From Azoarcus sp. (lineage in GTDB: Bacteria > Pseudomonadota > Gammaproteobacteria > Burkholderiales > Rhodocyclaceae), in assembly GCA_031285965.1 (NCBI GenBank), contig JAITVD010000044.1:1-44156 (forward strand): a stretch of DNA of 44,156 nucleotides, read 5' to 3'. A program made the position numbers and the translations under genes. Numbering within the stretch: position 1 is the stretch's first letter; each line of letters opens with the position of its first letter. This document shows, piece after piece, positions 1 to 8,377 of this stretch. The notes beneath the pieces were generated by a model that worked only from the letters and a program-made list of their open reading frames with translations, was not told the origin of the DNA and did no database searches.

Positions 1-119
1 ATTGTGAGCATGGTCGCAGTTAATCTGAGCACGGCAACGGTTTCAGTCGTAGTTAATGTGGGCAGAAAACCGTGCTGATTGCGGGCAGAGGTCATTTTAA
101 TTGCAAGCAACTACACCTA
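1..119. repeat. Left copy of a 119-bp terminal inverted repeat
   Basis: Bases 1-119 are the exact reverse complement of 44038-44156; identity stops at base 120. Inside are short related motifs, GTCGCAGTTAATCTGAGCA near 13-31 and GTCGTAGTTAATGTGGGCA near 47-65, plus a weaker third near 76-88. Repeated binding motifs inside an end are typical of IS21-type elements, but no transposase of that kind is present, so the family is a guess. Equal-length perfect overlaps at both contig ends also fit an assembly break at a repeat. Confidence 0.8.
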
Positions 120-709
120 GGGACGTACCTGAGCCATACCAAGATGCGGCCTACGAGGGCTATACGAAAAACATGGTTCAGGATTCAGCCCGTTGCGACC
201 GTGTACGGGTTGTGAGCCGCTGCGGCGCGGTTCTCTACGATAGCTGTGGGTACAGTCTGCACGGGAGCGTTTTCGATGGGCTTAACGCAGGGCGGCTGTT
301 GCCAGATGGACAGATAGCGAAGATTCGGGCGCAGTGGGATATTTTACGGGAAGAGTGTAACGGCAAAGAATTGAAGCCGGATGAACTAGCGCGGGTAGCG
401 GAGAGCCGCACCAAGTTTGATGCTTTTTTAACTGCGGAAAAGGAACTGTACGCTAGGCGGAATCTATCTGTTGCGTTCAGAGAGCTTTCGTGTGACCCAC
501 GGTTTGGCGTGTTTTCGGAATCAGATATTCTGAAAGCCTCTTATTTTCGCAGTCTTTTTGAAAAAGAGGCCGTGTTTAACGGGCAGCGCCCTGACGCATC
601 TGCGATTGTTGGCCGTTTAGCTGACATGAAATTTCTTCAAGCATTGCCGGACGTGTCGGGTATGGGGTTGGAGCAGCCAAAGATGCGGCGATCACGGCGG
701 ATGCGTTGA
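120..709 (+). pseudogene. Truncated unknown plasmid gene (3' part)
   Basis: The frame is open from within the terminal repeat (an ATG at 101 lies inside the repeat) to a stop at 707-709. About 196 residues are outside the repeat. The first codons belong to the mobile element, so the native start is missing and this is the C-terminal part of an interrupted gene. The sequence is soluble with charged helices in the middle and a basic tail ending in RRSRRMR. I do not recognise the family. A KorB operator begins six bases after the stop. Confidence 0.55.
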
Positions 710-714
710 AAAAT

Positions 715-727
715 TTTAGCGGCTAAA
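715..727. promoter_or_regulatory. KorB operator (OB site 1)
   Basis: Perfect TTTAGCGGCTAAA, with the symmetry extending into the A/T flanks. It lies 51 bp upstream of the -35 box of the promoter at 778-806, the distal position at which RK2 KorB is known to repress. Confidence 0.9.
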
Positions 728-777
728 ATCTCAAGTCAGAAATTGATGTATAAAAATAAAAATTTAGTATAAATTTA

Positions 778-806
778 TTGACAAATTCGTAATTTACGAA
801 CATAAT
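778..806 (+). promoter_or_regulatory. Strong sigma70-type promoter with palindromic operator in the spacer
   Basis: TTGACA at 778-783 and CATAAT at 801-806 are separated by 17 bp. The spacer holds a perfect palindrome TTCGTAA-T-TTACGAA (786-800), so a bound repressor would cover the promoter core. A related operator occupies the spacer of the promoter at 16403. It drives the gene starting at 856. Confidence 0.8.
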
Positions 807-855
807 AATGCTATCGGGAACGCGATTGGCGCGATCCCAGCTTCAGGAGAAAAAA

Positions 856-1461
856 ATGAACCGTAAAGAGTATTTAGAATACTGCGCCGAGTGCGACATG
901 GAAGTTCATGACGCTGGGCGTGACTGGTATCAAGCAGGGGTGCAGGGCGCGTACTTGTGCGCGATTATTCGGGACGCAGAGGACTATGAAGCGATGCGGC
1001 CTCTTATCGAAGATGAGGGCGTGTTCATCGTCAGCGCCTATCGAAAGGCGGGCAACTGTTTCTTTGAGTATCGTGGCAGGGGTTACATATACGGCGACCC
1101 GGCGCGGTTCATGGGAAACGAGTTCGCTCGGTTCCTTGAAGTGGAGTGCCGAGGCGGGGCGGTTACCTACTACAGCGCCCGCGAGATAGACGACCGCGAG
1201 ATAGCGGAAGCCGCTGTGCCGCGCACCGCAGATGAACGAGACGATGATTACTTCCGGCGTGTCGCGGAACACGCCGAAGAGAGCACGGGTTTTGGCATCC
1301 CCCCAAGATGCGTGACGGAAGCCGGGTATTACTGCCCTTTCAGCGAACAGTTGTTGTTGTCGGATGCCGACCGCACCGCTGGCATCTGGGGTTATCGCTA
1401 CGACAACTGGGAGCAATGCGTCATCGCCATTCTCAACGACGAACAGCAAGCCGAAGAGTAG
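856..1461 (+). CDS. Acidic 201-aa protein, unknown family; leading-region gene
   Basis: The start is at 856, behind AGGAGA at 845-850, and not at an upstream in-frame start near 808. The protein is strongly acidic (about 42 Asp/Glu against about 22 Lys/Arg), rich in aromatic residues and has seven cysteines. I recognise no domain. It is the first intact gene with its own strong promoter beyond traM on the strand side that enters a recipient first. It is under a probable KorB site plus a dedicated operator. By position and charge it could be a DNA-mimic or other anti-defence protein, but this is inference only. The long frame on the opposite strand is a codon shadow. Confidence 0.75.
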   Translation: MNRKEYLEYCAECDMEVHDAGRDWYQAGVQGAYLCAIIRDAEDYEAMRPLIEDEGVFIVSAYRKAGNCFFEYRGRGYIYGDPARFMGNEFARFLEVECRGGAVTYYSAREIDDREIAEAAVPRTADERDDDYFRRVAEHAEESTGFGIPPRCVTEAGYYCPFSEQLLLSDADRTAGIWGYRYDNWEQCVIAILNDEQQAEE

Positions 1462-1497
1462 AATAGCCGCCCGCCTCGCGGCGGGTGCAAAACATCG

Positions 1498-1516
1498 AGC
1501 CTTATTCTAAGGCTCA
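1498..1516. terminator. Hairpin between the 201-aa gene and the next small gene
   Basis: GAGCCTTA and TAAGGCTC form an 8-bp stem with a 3-nt loop. A GC-rich hairpin (CCCGCC/GGCGGG) lies just before it at about 1470-1484. There is no long T-tract, so it may be an attenuating or RNA-stability structure and not a clean terminator. Confidence 0.4.
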
Positions 1517-1534
1517 ACTTTGGAGCAAATTGTG

Positions 1535-1780
1535 ATGAAAAAAAGCAGCTTCGTTTTTAAGTTTTTAATAAACTATATTTACAGATTTCTTCTCCTCGGA
1601 TGCCTATATTATTCTATTATAAGAATAATAGCCCATTATAATGCCGAGCTTATGTTTTTGTTTAACAATGACGATTCTTATAAAACTCTAATTTTAGAGA
1701 TACTGGCTTCATCAAATTTTATAGCTCTGGCTCTTACTATGTCTCTTGCTTTTAAGGGAGGTTTATATGGCGATGAATAA
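1535..1780 (+). CDS. Small AT-rich membrane protein (81 aa), unknown
   Basis: The start chosen is ATG 1535 (MKKSSF), nine bases after GGAG at 1522-1525; an upstream in-frame ATG at 1520 lacks a ribosome site. A hydrophobic N-terminal stretch (about residues 7-28) and a second one near the C-terminus suggest two membrane passes. Base composition is much more AT-rich than the neighbouring genes, which suggests separate acquisition. Its 3' end overlaps the next 31-codon frame. Such small inner-membrane proteins on plasmids can act in exclusion or as toxins, but nothing here identifies a role. Confidence 0.6.
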   Translation: MKKSSFVFKFLINYIYRFLLLGCLYYSIIRIIAHYNAELMFLFNNDDSYKTLILEILASSNFIALALTMSLAFKGGLYGDE

Positions 1781-1862
1781 ATTCATAATCAATGAACCCA
1801 CAGCCGTGCTTCTGCGGTCATTCTTCGCGCTATTTATCGGCTCCGGCAAAACCGCCGCGTAG
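1767..1862 (+). CDS. Overlapping 31-aa peptide
   Basis: ATG 1767 follows a strong GGGAGG at 1757-1762 and overlaps the preceding gene by 14 bp, which suggests translational coupling. The peptide starts MAMNKFIINEP, has a short hydrophobic middle (about residues 14-25) and ends SGKTAA. I do not recognise it. The good ribosome site is the main support. Bases 1863-2007, between its stop and the traM stop, hold no gene. Confidence 0.45.
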   Translation: MAMNKFIINEPTAVLLRSFFALFIGSGKTAA

Positions 1863-1954
1863 CGGCGGCTAAAGGGCGCAGCCCCGGGCATCGCCGCAAA
1901 CGGCAGCCCAGATGCTTGCAGGGAAAAGCGACGGGGCAGGGGAGCGGTGGGCGG

Positions 1955-1972
1955 TTTTCGCGGGTGCGAAAA
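1955..1972. terminator. Possible hairpin between convergent units
   Basis: TTTTCGC and GCGAAAA form a short stem around GGGT, in the gap between the 31-aa frame and traM, which converge here. The A/T arms could serve as a weak bidirectional terminator. Confidence 0.35.
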
Positions 1973-2007
1973 TCAAAATTAAATAATAAATTATTTACAT
2001 GGTGTAT

Positions 2008-2472
2008 TCAACGGGCTATTAAAAAAAAGGCGGCGACCATTACAAGCGCGGAGGCGGCAAGGCTTATCAAAGAAGCTGTTCTGGTCGCCTGAAGGGGAAT
2101 TTCGAGTGAGCGGGCGACCTGTTCGCCCGCTCTTTTTATTGTTTCAGCCCCGGATTGCGCTTCGCTGCGGATTTCTAGGACGGTGCGGCGCAGGGTTTCA
2201 TTGGCGATGGACGACATTTCTTCATGAACGGAGGCCAGCGTCTCATTGCATGCCGCCTCAATCGCGCTGCGGGCCTCGGCGGACATTTTGCTCACCGTCT
2301 CGCCGAGGCTGTAGGCGAGCTTTTCCATGTGGGCGGCATGGGTGGTTTCAAATTCCTTCAGAAGCACATCGAGTGCGGTTGGGAGAATCATTATGGGATC
2401 GTCGCGCCCGACGGCGACGCCGTGGCGCAATGCGATTTCACGTATCAGGGCATCGACGGTGCTGCTGGACAT
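2008..2472 (-). CDS. traM: Conjugal transfer protein TraM
   Basis: The protein is 154 aa, close to the RP4 TraM size, and follows traL with an overlapping TGATG, so the two are translationally coupled. The N-terminal two thirds are predicted helical and charged (about residues 30-125). One hydrophobic segment near the C-terminus (about 132-152) suggests a tail anchor. A GTG one codon upstream is an alternative start. In RP4, TraM is a non-essential transfer protein of the traKLM operon. The assignment rests on position, size and the C-terminal membrane segment more than on residue identity. Confidence 0.7.
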   Translation of the reverse strand: MSSSTVDALIREIALRHGVAVGRDDPIMILPTALDVLLKEFETTHAAHMEKLAYSLGETVSKMSAEARSAIEAACNETLASVHEEMSSIANETLRRTVLEIRSEAQSGAETIKRAGEQVARSLEIPLQATRTASLISLAASALVMVAAFFLIAR

Positions 2473-3203
2473 CACAGCACCGTCGATGCTTCAGCTTGAC
2501 GGTACACTTGATTCTGGATGATTGTGAGGCGCTGCCGTTCCATGATTTGGCGCTCCGGGGAGGAAATTGCTTCATCAAAGGTCAGGCGGGCTTCGAGCAT
2601 TTCTTCGAGGTCGCGGCCAAACGTTTCTTCTTTGAGCGTTGGGAGATATACCAGCGCCGTCACTCGGGACTTGTTTGCCGTATATGCTTTTAGCTGTTCA
2701 AAAGACTTGCCGTCGTGCTCGATGCGCCCATAGTATGGGTTGAGCCATACAACAAACCTGCATTCTGCCGGGAACTGCGAAACGATACTGGCAAAACCAT
2801 TCAGCGTGTCAAGCATCGCCTGTCCGCCTGTGATGACCGTATGCACGACCAATTCATGCCCCATCGCTTGCAGAAGGGCAGGGACATCGTTCGTGACGAG
2901 ATAGCTGGAAAGCGGGACAAACGAGCTGGCCCCATTGTCGATAATCACATCGTCCGTGCCGCCCGTCTTGGCGATCATCTGAACCAGCCCGTCGAAGTTG
3001 CGCGTGTTGATTTCGTCGCCGTCCATGATTTTCAGGGAGACGGCATCAAGCGCCTTGTATCCAGTGAGCGTGTTGTTGACGGGGTCTGTGTCAATGCAGA
3101 GCGGCTTGCGGCCCTTCGACATTAAAAACTGCGCGATGAACGCCGCAATCATTGACTTTCCGACGCCGCCTTTGCCCTGTAGCAGCAAGTGGATTCTTGC
3201 CAT
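2472..3203 (-). CDS. traL: Conjugal transfer ATPase-like protein TraL
   Basis: The 243-aa protein starts with a deviant Walker A motif, KGGVGKS at residues 11-17, followed by a Walker A' region (CIDTDPVNNT), which places it in the ParA/MinD-type P-loop group. RP4 TraL is 241 aa and has the same motif near its N-terminus. The gene sits between traK and traM, and its start abuts the traK stop at 3203. Its exact role in transfer is not established in RP4. Confidence 0.9.
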   Translation of the reverse strand: MARIHLLLQGKGGVGKSMIAAFIAQFLMSKGRKPLCIDTDPVNNTLTGYKALDAVSLKIMDGDEINTRNFDGLVQMIAKTGGTDDVIIDNGASSFVPLSSYLVTNDVPALLQAMGHELVVHTVITGGQAMLDTLNGFASIVSQFPAECRFVVWLNPYYGRIEHDGKSFEQLKAYTANKSRVTALVYLPTLKEETFGRDLEEMLEARLTFDEAISSPERQIMERQRLTIIQNQVYRQAEASTVL

Positions 3204-3568
3204 CAGATCAACTCCTTTTTGTTGGGGGTTGGATTGAACTCAAACTTTTTCTCTTTGGGAGGCTGTTTTTCCGGTGTAGTGGCCTCCGCTTGCATGGGTT
3301 CAGCCGCCGATGGGCGAGAACGGGACAGCAAGCCATGCTTGCGAACATGCCTCCGGAACGCTTCATAGGTTCCCAGAATTCGGCTTTGCTCATGCAGATA
3401 AGCCCATACCGTTTTCATGGAATACCCCGCATCGAGCGCGGCCTGTACGTCCTGTTTCACTGCGATGAAAGCAACTGAACCCGCATCTTTTGCGCGTTGA
3501 CGAGCCTCTGGCCTGCTGTTGAACCAGCTTGCCAGCCCGGTGACGAATTGTTTGTTTTTTACAGTCAT
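3203..3568 (-). CDS. traK: oriT-binding relaxosome protein TraK
   Basis: The 121-aa basic protein carries the TraK-like block AVKQDVQAALDAGYSMKTVWAY (about residues 36-57) and the C-terminal motif FEFNPTPNKKELI. In RP4, TraK wraps the oriT DNA beside nic and aids relaxosome activity. It is transcribed away from oriT and heads the traK-traL-traM unit. The ribosome site is weak (A-rich leader). Its binding region is probably the AT-rich DNA at 3590-3710. Confidence 0.9.
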   Translation of the reverse strand: MTVKNKQFVTGLASWFNSRPEARQRAKDAGSVAFIAVKQDVQAALDAGYSMKTVWAYLHEQSRILGTYEAFRRHVRKHGLLSRSRPSAAEPMQAEATTPEKQPPKEKKFEFNPTPNKKELI

Positions 3569-3847
3569 GTCATTTTTTTAAGCACAACTATGGGTGGTTT
3601 TGGTTGTTTTTACAAAGTATGTGACTTTTTTTAGAGAAAAACAATTGAAACCATCACTAAAAGAAATAAAAGCAAATATGAAATGCTATCATATCCTTGA
3701 CGTAACAAACCGCGATAGCGGGGCAGGATGTGTGAAAGTAGCTACACGGCAAGCCGTGCATCTTCTTTCACTTTCTCTTATTCGCGCTATGCGCTCAACG
3801 GGCATCCTGCTCTGCGAGGCCGTCGGCTACCGCCGACCGGAGGCGAC
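3569..3847. other. oriT: Origin of transfer (oriT), IncP type
   Basis: On the minus strand the sequence CTTTCACACATCCTG^CCCCGCT matches the IncP nic site (ATCCTG^C), so the cut falls between 3724 and 3723. Next to it, GTGAAAG (3732-3738) pairs with CTTTCAC (3765-3771) around an inner hairpin CACGGC/GCCGTG (3745-3758), the position of the RP4 TraJ/TraI-binding repeat. Further right, TTATTCGC, GCTCAACGGG and ATCCTGCTCTGCGAGGC (3777-3819) match RP4 oriT almost base for base. The strand with the 5' end runs toward traK, so traK, traL, traM and the region from 2000 down to 1 enter the recipient first. Confidence 0.93.
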
Positions 3848-4267
3848 ATGAGGCCGCAAAAAAAAGTTTCCTCGCCCACAGACGGCGAAAGAAAAACCAC
3901 AAAGCACGGGGTGCGCCAGCACGACCTGCGCGTCCCAGTGTTCCCTGAAGAGCGTGAAGCCATCGAGCGGGCGGCAAAGCGGGCTGGCATGAGCGTCGCG
4001 GCCTATTTGCGCGAAGTAGGGCAGGGCTACCGAATCAAAGGCATCGTCGATGCTGCCCGCGTAAGGGAGCTTGCCCGAATTAACGGCGACCTTGGACGGC
4101 TGGGCGGGCTGCTGAAACTATGGCTGACCAACGACGAGCGCACGGCGGAGTTCGGCGAAAACCACATCCGAACGCTGCTTGGCATGATTGAGGACAGACA
4201 GGCTCAAATGGGGGATGTCATGATGCACGTCGTAATGCCGCGCACCGCAAAAAATTTTAGCGGCTAA
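3848..4267 (+). CDS. traJ: Relaxosome accessory protein TraJ
   Basis: ATG 3848 follows GGAGG at 3839-3843. An open frame extends upstream to 3728 but runs through oriT, so that start is rejected. The 139-aa product has the TraJ core (GMSVAAYLREVGQGYRIKG, then ARINGDLGRLGGLLKLWLT), very close to RP4 TraJ. TraJ binds the oriT inverted repeat and brings TraI to nic. The stop codon TAA is formed by the KorB operator at 4256-4268, and traI starts three bases later. Confidence 0.95.
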   Translation: MRPQKKVSSPTDGERKTTKHGVRQHDLRVPVFPEEREAIERAAKRAGMSVAAYLREVGQGYRIKGIVDAARVRELARINGDLGRLGGLLKLWLTNDERTAEFGENHIRTLLGMIEDRQAQMGDVMMHVVMPRTAKNFSG

Positions 4268-4268
4268 A
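4256..4268. promoter_or_regulatory. KorB operator (OB site 2) on the traJ stop codon
   Basis: TTTAGCGGCTAAA covers the last traJ codons and supplies its TAA stop, directly in front of the traI ATG at 4271. KorB bound here could slow transcription into traI-traG-traF. Confidence 0.88.
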
Positions 4269-4270
4269 AA

Positions 4271-6454
4271 ATGGTCATCGCAAAACATGTGCCGATGCAG
4301 ACCGTCAAGAAAAGCAGGTTCGATGAGCTTGTTGGCTACATCGAGGATGACCAGAACAAAAAAATTAGGGTCGGGGCAGTTCAGGCAAGCAACTGCGAAA
4401 GCACGACGATACGCGCCGCCGTTGCGGAAGTGCTGGCAACCCAGCAGCAAAACACCCGTGTCGGTAGCGACAAGACTTACCATCTGATCGTGAGTTTCCG
4501 GTCAGGAGAGACGCCAACGCCCGAAACGTTAAAGGCCGTCGAAAGCCGGATATGCGCCGCCTTGGGCTATGGAGAACATCAGCGCGTGAGCGCCGTCCAT
4601 TACGACACAGACAACCTACACATCCATATCGCCATCAACAAGATTCATCCGGCGCGGCTCACCATCCATGAACCATATTTTCCGTACAAAACGCTGGCCA
4701 AGGTTTGCGCGGCGCTGGAGCGTGAATATGGGCTTGAGCCGGACAACCATACCACCAAGCGAAAAATTTCCGAGGATCGTGCCTGTGACATGGAAAGGCA
4801 TTCTGGCATCGAAAGCATGATCGGATGGGTCAAGCGCGAATGCTTTGAAAGCATGAAAGCCGCAAAAAGCTGGGGGGAACTGCATAAGGTGATGCACGAG
4901 AACGGGCTGGCCATTCGGCTGCGTGGCAACGGGCTGGTGATTCAATCAGACGGGAAGGATGCCGTCACAATCAAGTCCAGCAGCCTTGCCCGTGACTTCT
5001 CAAAACCGTCCCTCGAAAAGAGGCTTGGCACGTTCGAGCCAGATAAAGAGGCGGAGCGACCAAAAGGAATACGGCGCTACGCACAAAGCCCCATCCGCTT
5101 GCGTGTCGACACCGCCGATCTGTACGCACGTTATCAAGAGGAACGGAGGAGCAACGTATCTGAAAGCCGGGATGTTTTTAGACGGCTCATGAATGACAAA
5201 AGAGATGAGATCGAAGCCATTCTGCGGGCGAACAAACTGCGCCGTAGCTTCATCAAGCTGCTCGATTCAGACCGCCTCACAAAGAGGGTGCTCTACAAAC
5301 AAGCCTACAGCGCGATGCGGCGGCAAATACAGGCCGTACAGGACAAGTATCAAAGCCAGCAGCGTGAATCTCGTTCAAACATGCGGCGGCGCACATGGCT
5401 TGACTGGCTTAGGGCAATGGCCGAGGCGGGCGACATGGCCGCTCTGGCCGCTCTGCGGGCAAGGCAAGGGACATCTGCCGAGCAGTGCGGAGCGGCTCTA
5501 ATTGCCGGATCAGGGGGCTGCGGAACGTCTGCCCCGATAGCGAGCGCGGACGGCATCACGAAGAAGGGTTCCGTCATTTACCGGATCGGAAAAAGTGCCA
5601 TCCGTGACGACGGCAAGCAAATACAAGTAGCAGACGGAGCAACCTTGGGCGGCGTCCGCGCCGCCTTGCGAATGGCCGTATCACATTACGGCAGCAAGAT
5701 CAGCGTCGCTGGCACAGATGAGTTCAAGAAACAGGTGGTTTGGGCAGCGACGGCAGAGAGTGAGGGAATCACATTTTCCGACCCTGCGCTTGAGACCAGG
5801 CGGCAGGAATTGATAGCAAAGCAGCGGGAGAAACAACATGGCGACGAAAGAACAGGACGACCTCCATCGAGTGATGCTCGAAATGGAGCAGGACGACCCG
5901 GCGGAAGTAGAGGAAATGGACGAAGGTCGGTATTGGACATGCTCAACCACGCTCCGCCGTTTGGAGGAGGGCGACTTTCGCAGGCCAAGGGCATTAACCA
6001 AGTGCGAACAGTGTCATCATGCGCTGTGGTTCACAACGCCCGAAGAGGCGAAGTGCTGGTGCCCGATCATGTTCATGATCTCGTGGAAAACATCGGATCA
6101 GCATCAAATGACGGACTGCGACGGCTCGAGGCTGCCGCCAAGGTAACTCCGGGCAGCACGGCGGCACAGAAATATATCGCAGAGCGTGAAAGCAAGCGGG
6201 CATTGGGGCTGGATGTCCCACTACATGTGCAGTATAGTGCAAACTCTAGCCGCATAATGACCTATGCGGGCTGGCGAAGTGTTGATGGGGAGGCGCTGGC
6301 CTTGCTCAAGGCGGAAGGTGATGAAATCATCATGGTAATGCCCGTTGAAGCCAAAATCGCGGCGCGGCTGAAGCGGCTTGTGCGCGGGGAGAGGGTGATG
6401 GTGTCCCCGGATGGGAAAGTTGAGAAAGCGAAAAGCGCAGGGAGGTCACGGTGA
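4271..6454 (+). CDS. traI: MOBP relaxase TraI
   Basis: The 727-aa protein (RP4 TraI is 732 aa) opens like RP4 (AKHVPM). It has the nicking Tyr23 in FDELVGYIED, Ser75 in the motif II region, and the motif III metal site VHYDTDNLHIH with His110, His117 and His119. It cuts nic, stays bound to the 5' end of the transferred strand and re-joins it afterwards. The region from about 420 onward is low-complexity and overlaps traH in another frame. The C-terminus (about residues 655-727) is a small basic domain also found in the RP4 protein. It overlaps traG by four bases. Confidence 0.97.
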   Translation: MVIAKHVPMQTVKKSRFDELVGYIEDDQNKKIRVGAVQASNCESTTIRAAVAEVLATQQQNTRVGSDKTYHLIVSFRSGETPTPETLKAVESRICAALGYGEHQRVSAVHYDTDNLHIHIAINKIHPARLTIHEPYFPYKTLAKVCAALEREYGLEPDNHTTKRKISEDRACDMERHSGIESMIGWVKRECFESMKAAKSWGELHKVMHENGLAIRLRGNGLVIQSDGKDAVTIKSSSLARDFSKPSLEKRLGTFEPDKEAERPKGIRRYAQSPIRLRVDTADLYARYQEERRSNVSESRDVFRRLMNDKRDEIEAILRANKLRRSFIKLLDSDRLTKRVLYKQAYSAMRRQIQAVQDKYQSQQRESRSNMRRRTWLDWLRAMAEAGDMAALAALRARQGTSAEQCGAALIAGSGGCGTSAPIASADGITKKGSVIYRIGKSAIRDDGKQIQVADGATLGGVRAALRMAVSHYGSKISVAGTDEFKKQVVWAATAESEGITFSDPALETRRQELIAKQREKQHGDERTGRPPSSDARNGAGRPGGSRGNGRRSVLDMLNHAPPFGGGRLSQAKGINQVRTVSSCAVVHNARRGEVLVPDHVHDLVENIGSASNDGLRRLEAAAKVTPGSTAAQKYIAERESKRALGLDVPLHVQYSANSSRIMTYAGWRSVDGEALALLKAEGDEIIMVMPVEAKIAARLKRLVRGERVMVSPDGKVEKAKSAGRSR
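5838..6146 (+). CDS. traH: TraH, encoded inside traI in another frame
   Basis: ATG 5838 lies six bases after GGGAGA and opens a 102-codon frame fully inside traI, as traH does in RP4. The product is acidic at the N-terminus (MLEMEQDDPAEVEEMDEG), as expected of RP4 TraH, which stabilises the TraI-TraJ-oriT complex. CEQC near residue 56 and CWC near residue 73 may make a small metal site. The real ribosome site and acidic composition argue against a chance frame. Confidence is moderate because residue identity to RP4 TraH could not be tested. Confidence 0.65.
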   Translation: MATKEQDDLHRVMLEMEQDDPAEVEEMDEGRYWTCSTTLRRLEEGDFRRPRALTKCEQCHHALWFTTPEEAKCWCPIMFMISWKTSDQHQMTDCDGSRLPPR

Positions 6455-8364
6455 AAAGCAAACAGGTCGGGCCACAAATACGGACGCGCCGCCTGCCGCC
6501 GGAAAAAATGTTTCTGCTGGCGGCGGGAATCCTCATCATTTTGGCGGCGCTGCAAACGGCGACGCAGTATTTTGCCTACTCCTTCCGGTACGCGCCCGTG
6601 CTTGGCGGCAGCGATGGGTACTACGTGCCTTGGGCAATCATAGACTGGTCGATGAAATGGGGGACGCGGCATCCCGATGTTGTACATCGGGCGCAGAGCC
6701 TTGGCCTTGGGGTGCTGGCGGTCGGTTTTCTGGCAATGGCCATAACAAAGGCGATGATGTCCAACAGCGGCAAGGCAAGCCAGCATCTTCATGGTTCCGC
6801 GCGGTGGGCGGTCTTAAAAGATATTCAGGATGCGGGGCTGTTGCCGCGCAGCGGGCTTATCGCCCGTTTTTTTGGAGCGACGGCAGCCTCGTCTGGCGTT
6901 TATGTCGGCGCATGGATGGATAAGCGCGGCAGAACACATTACCTGCGGCACAACGGGCCAGAACATGTTTTGACCTACGCGCCGACACGCTCAGGCAAAG
7001 GCGTTTCGCTGGTCGTCCCGACGCTGCTTTCGTGGCCGCAGAGCGTGTTCGTCACCGACCTGAAAAGAGAACTGTGGGAACTCACCTCGGGATGGCGGCA
7101 GGGATATGCCAACAACAAGGTGCTGAGGTTTGAACCCGCCGCGCCGGACAGTGTTAAGTGGAATCCTTTGGAAGAACTTCGCATTGGAACTGAGCATGAG
7201 GTTGGCGATGTGCAGAATCTCGCTACGCTCATCATCGACCCGAACGGCAAGGGGCTGGTTGACCACTGGCAAAAAACGGCTTTTTCTCTTTTCGTCGGGG
7301 TCATCCTGCATGTGTGCTACCGGAGCCGGAACGGTGACGGTGCGACTGCCACATTGGCATTGGTTGACGCGACGCTGGCCAATCCAGACCGACCGATTGA
7401 AGAATTGTGGTCTGAGATGAAAACATATGGGCATGTGCATGGCGAAAACCACCCCGCCGTTGCGATGGCGGCGCAAGACATGGTCAACCGTCCAGACGAG
7501 GAAGCGGGTTCTGTTCTTTCGTCGGCGCTGTCATACCTGTCGCTGTATCGTGATCCCGTGATTGCCCGGAATGTCGGCACATCCGAATTTAAGATTAAAG
7601 ACCTAGTGAATAGGGAAAACCCTGTATCCCTGTACATTGTGACAACCCCTGACGATAAAGCCCGCTTACGCCCGTTGGTGAGGATCATGATAGCCATGAC
7701 GGTACGGCTCCTGACCGGAAGCATGGAATACCGGAACGGGCGAGCCGTGGCCAAGCACAAGCATCGTCTGCTGATGATGCTCGACGAATTTCCTTCGCTT
7801 GGAAAGATCGAAATCTTGCAAGAGTCCCTAGCCTTTCTTGCGGGCTATGGCATCAAGTGTTACCTGATATGCCAAGACATCAACCAGTTGCGAAGCCGCG
7901 AAATCGGATACGGCCACGATGAGAGCATCACATCGAACTGCCACATCCAAAACGCCTTTGCGCCCAACCGCATCGAAACGGCGGAGCATCTGTCAAAACT
8001 TACCGGAACGGCGACGGTCGTGAAAGAGCAGATCACGACCAGCGGCAAACGGGCGGCAGCGATGCTTGGCCAAGTTTCTCGCACGTTCCAAGAAGTGCAG
8101 CGGCCACTGCTAACGCCGGACGAATGCATGCGGCTGCCGGGGGCAAAGAAAAGTGACAGCGGGGATATTGAAGAAGCCGGGGATATGGTCATTTACGCAG
8201 CGGGTTGTCCGGCTATCTATGGCAAGCAGCCGCTGTACTTCCAAGACCCCATCTTTGCGGCGCGGGCGGCAATACCCGCGCCAATCTGCACAGACCGCCT
8301 TATGGAAGAAATACCCAAGGCAGGGGTGACTGTCCGGCGTGTGCCGCAAATTCATCTCCAGTGA
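6451..8364 (+). CDS. traG: Type IV coupling protein TraG (VirD4 family)
   Basis: The GTG start at 6451 overlaps the traI stop (GTGA) behind GGGAGG. The 637-aa product (RP4 635 aa) has two N-terminal membrane segments (about residues 17-40 and 75-97). Walker A is YAPTRSGKGVS near residue 180, and Walker B is LLMMLDEFPSLGK near residue 443. It is the inner-membrane ATPase that links the TraI-DNA complex to the Trb channel. Full length, with no damage visible. Confidence 0.97.
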   Translation: MKSKQVGPQIRTRRLPPEKMFLLAAGILIILAALQTATQYFAYSFRYAPVLGGSDGYYVPWAIIDWSMKWGTRHPDVVHRAQSLGLGVLAVGFLAMAITKAMMSNSGKASQHLHGSARWAVLKDIQDAGLLPRSGLIARFFGATAASSGVYVGAWMDKRGRTHYLRHNGPEHVLTYAPTRSGKGVSLVVPTLLSWPQSVFVTDLKRELWELTSGWRQGYANNKVLRFEPAAPDSVKWNPLEELRIGTEHEVGDVQNLATLIIDPNGKGLVDHWQKTAFSLFVGVILHVCYRSRNGDGATATLALVDATLANPDRPIEELWSEMKTYGHVHGENHPAVAMAAQDMVNRPDEEAGSVLSSALSYLSLYRDPVIARNVGTSEFKIKDLVNRENPVSLYIVTTPDDKARLRPLVRIMIAMTVRLLTGSMEYRNGRAVAKHKHRLLMMLDEFPSLGKIEILQESLAFLAGYGIKCYLICQDINQLRSREIGYGHDESITSNCHIQNAFAPNRIETAEHLSKLTGTATVVKEQITTSGKRAAAMLGQVSRTFQEVQRPLLTPDECMRLPGAKKSDSGDIEEAGDMVIYAAGCPAIYGKQPLYFQDPIFAARAAIPAPICTDRLMEEIPKAGVTVRRVPQIHLQ

Positions 8365-8377
8365 ATGCGGATGCCTG

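Noticed and set aside
613..626. KorA-operator-like CGTTTAGCTGAC
   Set aside because: Only half of the RK2 KorA operator symmetry is present and it lies inside a coding remnant; similar half sites at 2690 and 35197 are also in genes.
874..1449. Long minus-strand frame opposite the acidic 201-aa gene
   Set aside because: No ribosome site, and the plus-strand gene has a clear promoter and Shine-Dalgarno; the frame is a codon shadow.
2106..2693. Plus-strand frame opposite traM and traL
   Set aside because: Arg/Cys/His-rich composition typical of an antisense shadow; traL and traM are well supported.
3728..3847. N-terminal extension of TraJ
   Set aside because: It would translate the oriT inverted repeat; the ATG at 3848 has a good ribosome site and matches the family start.
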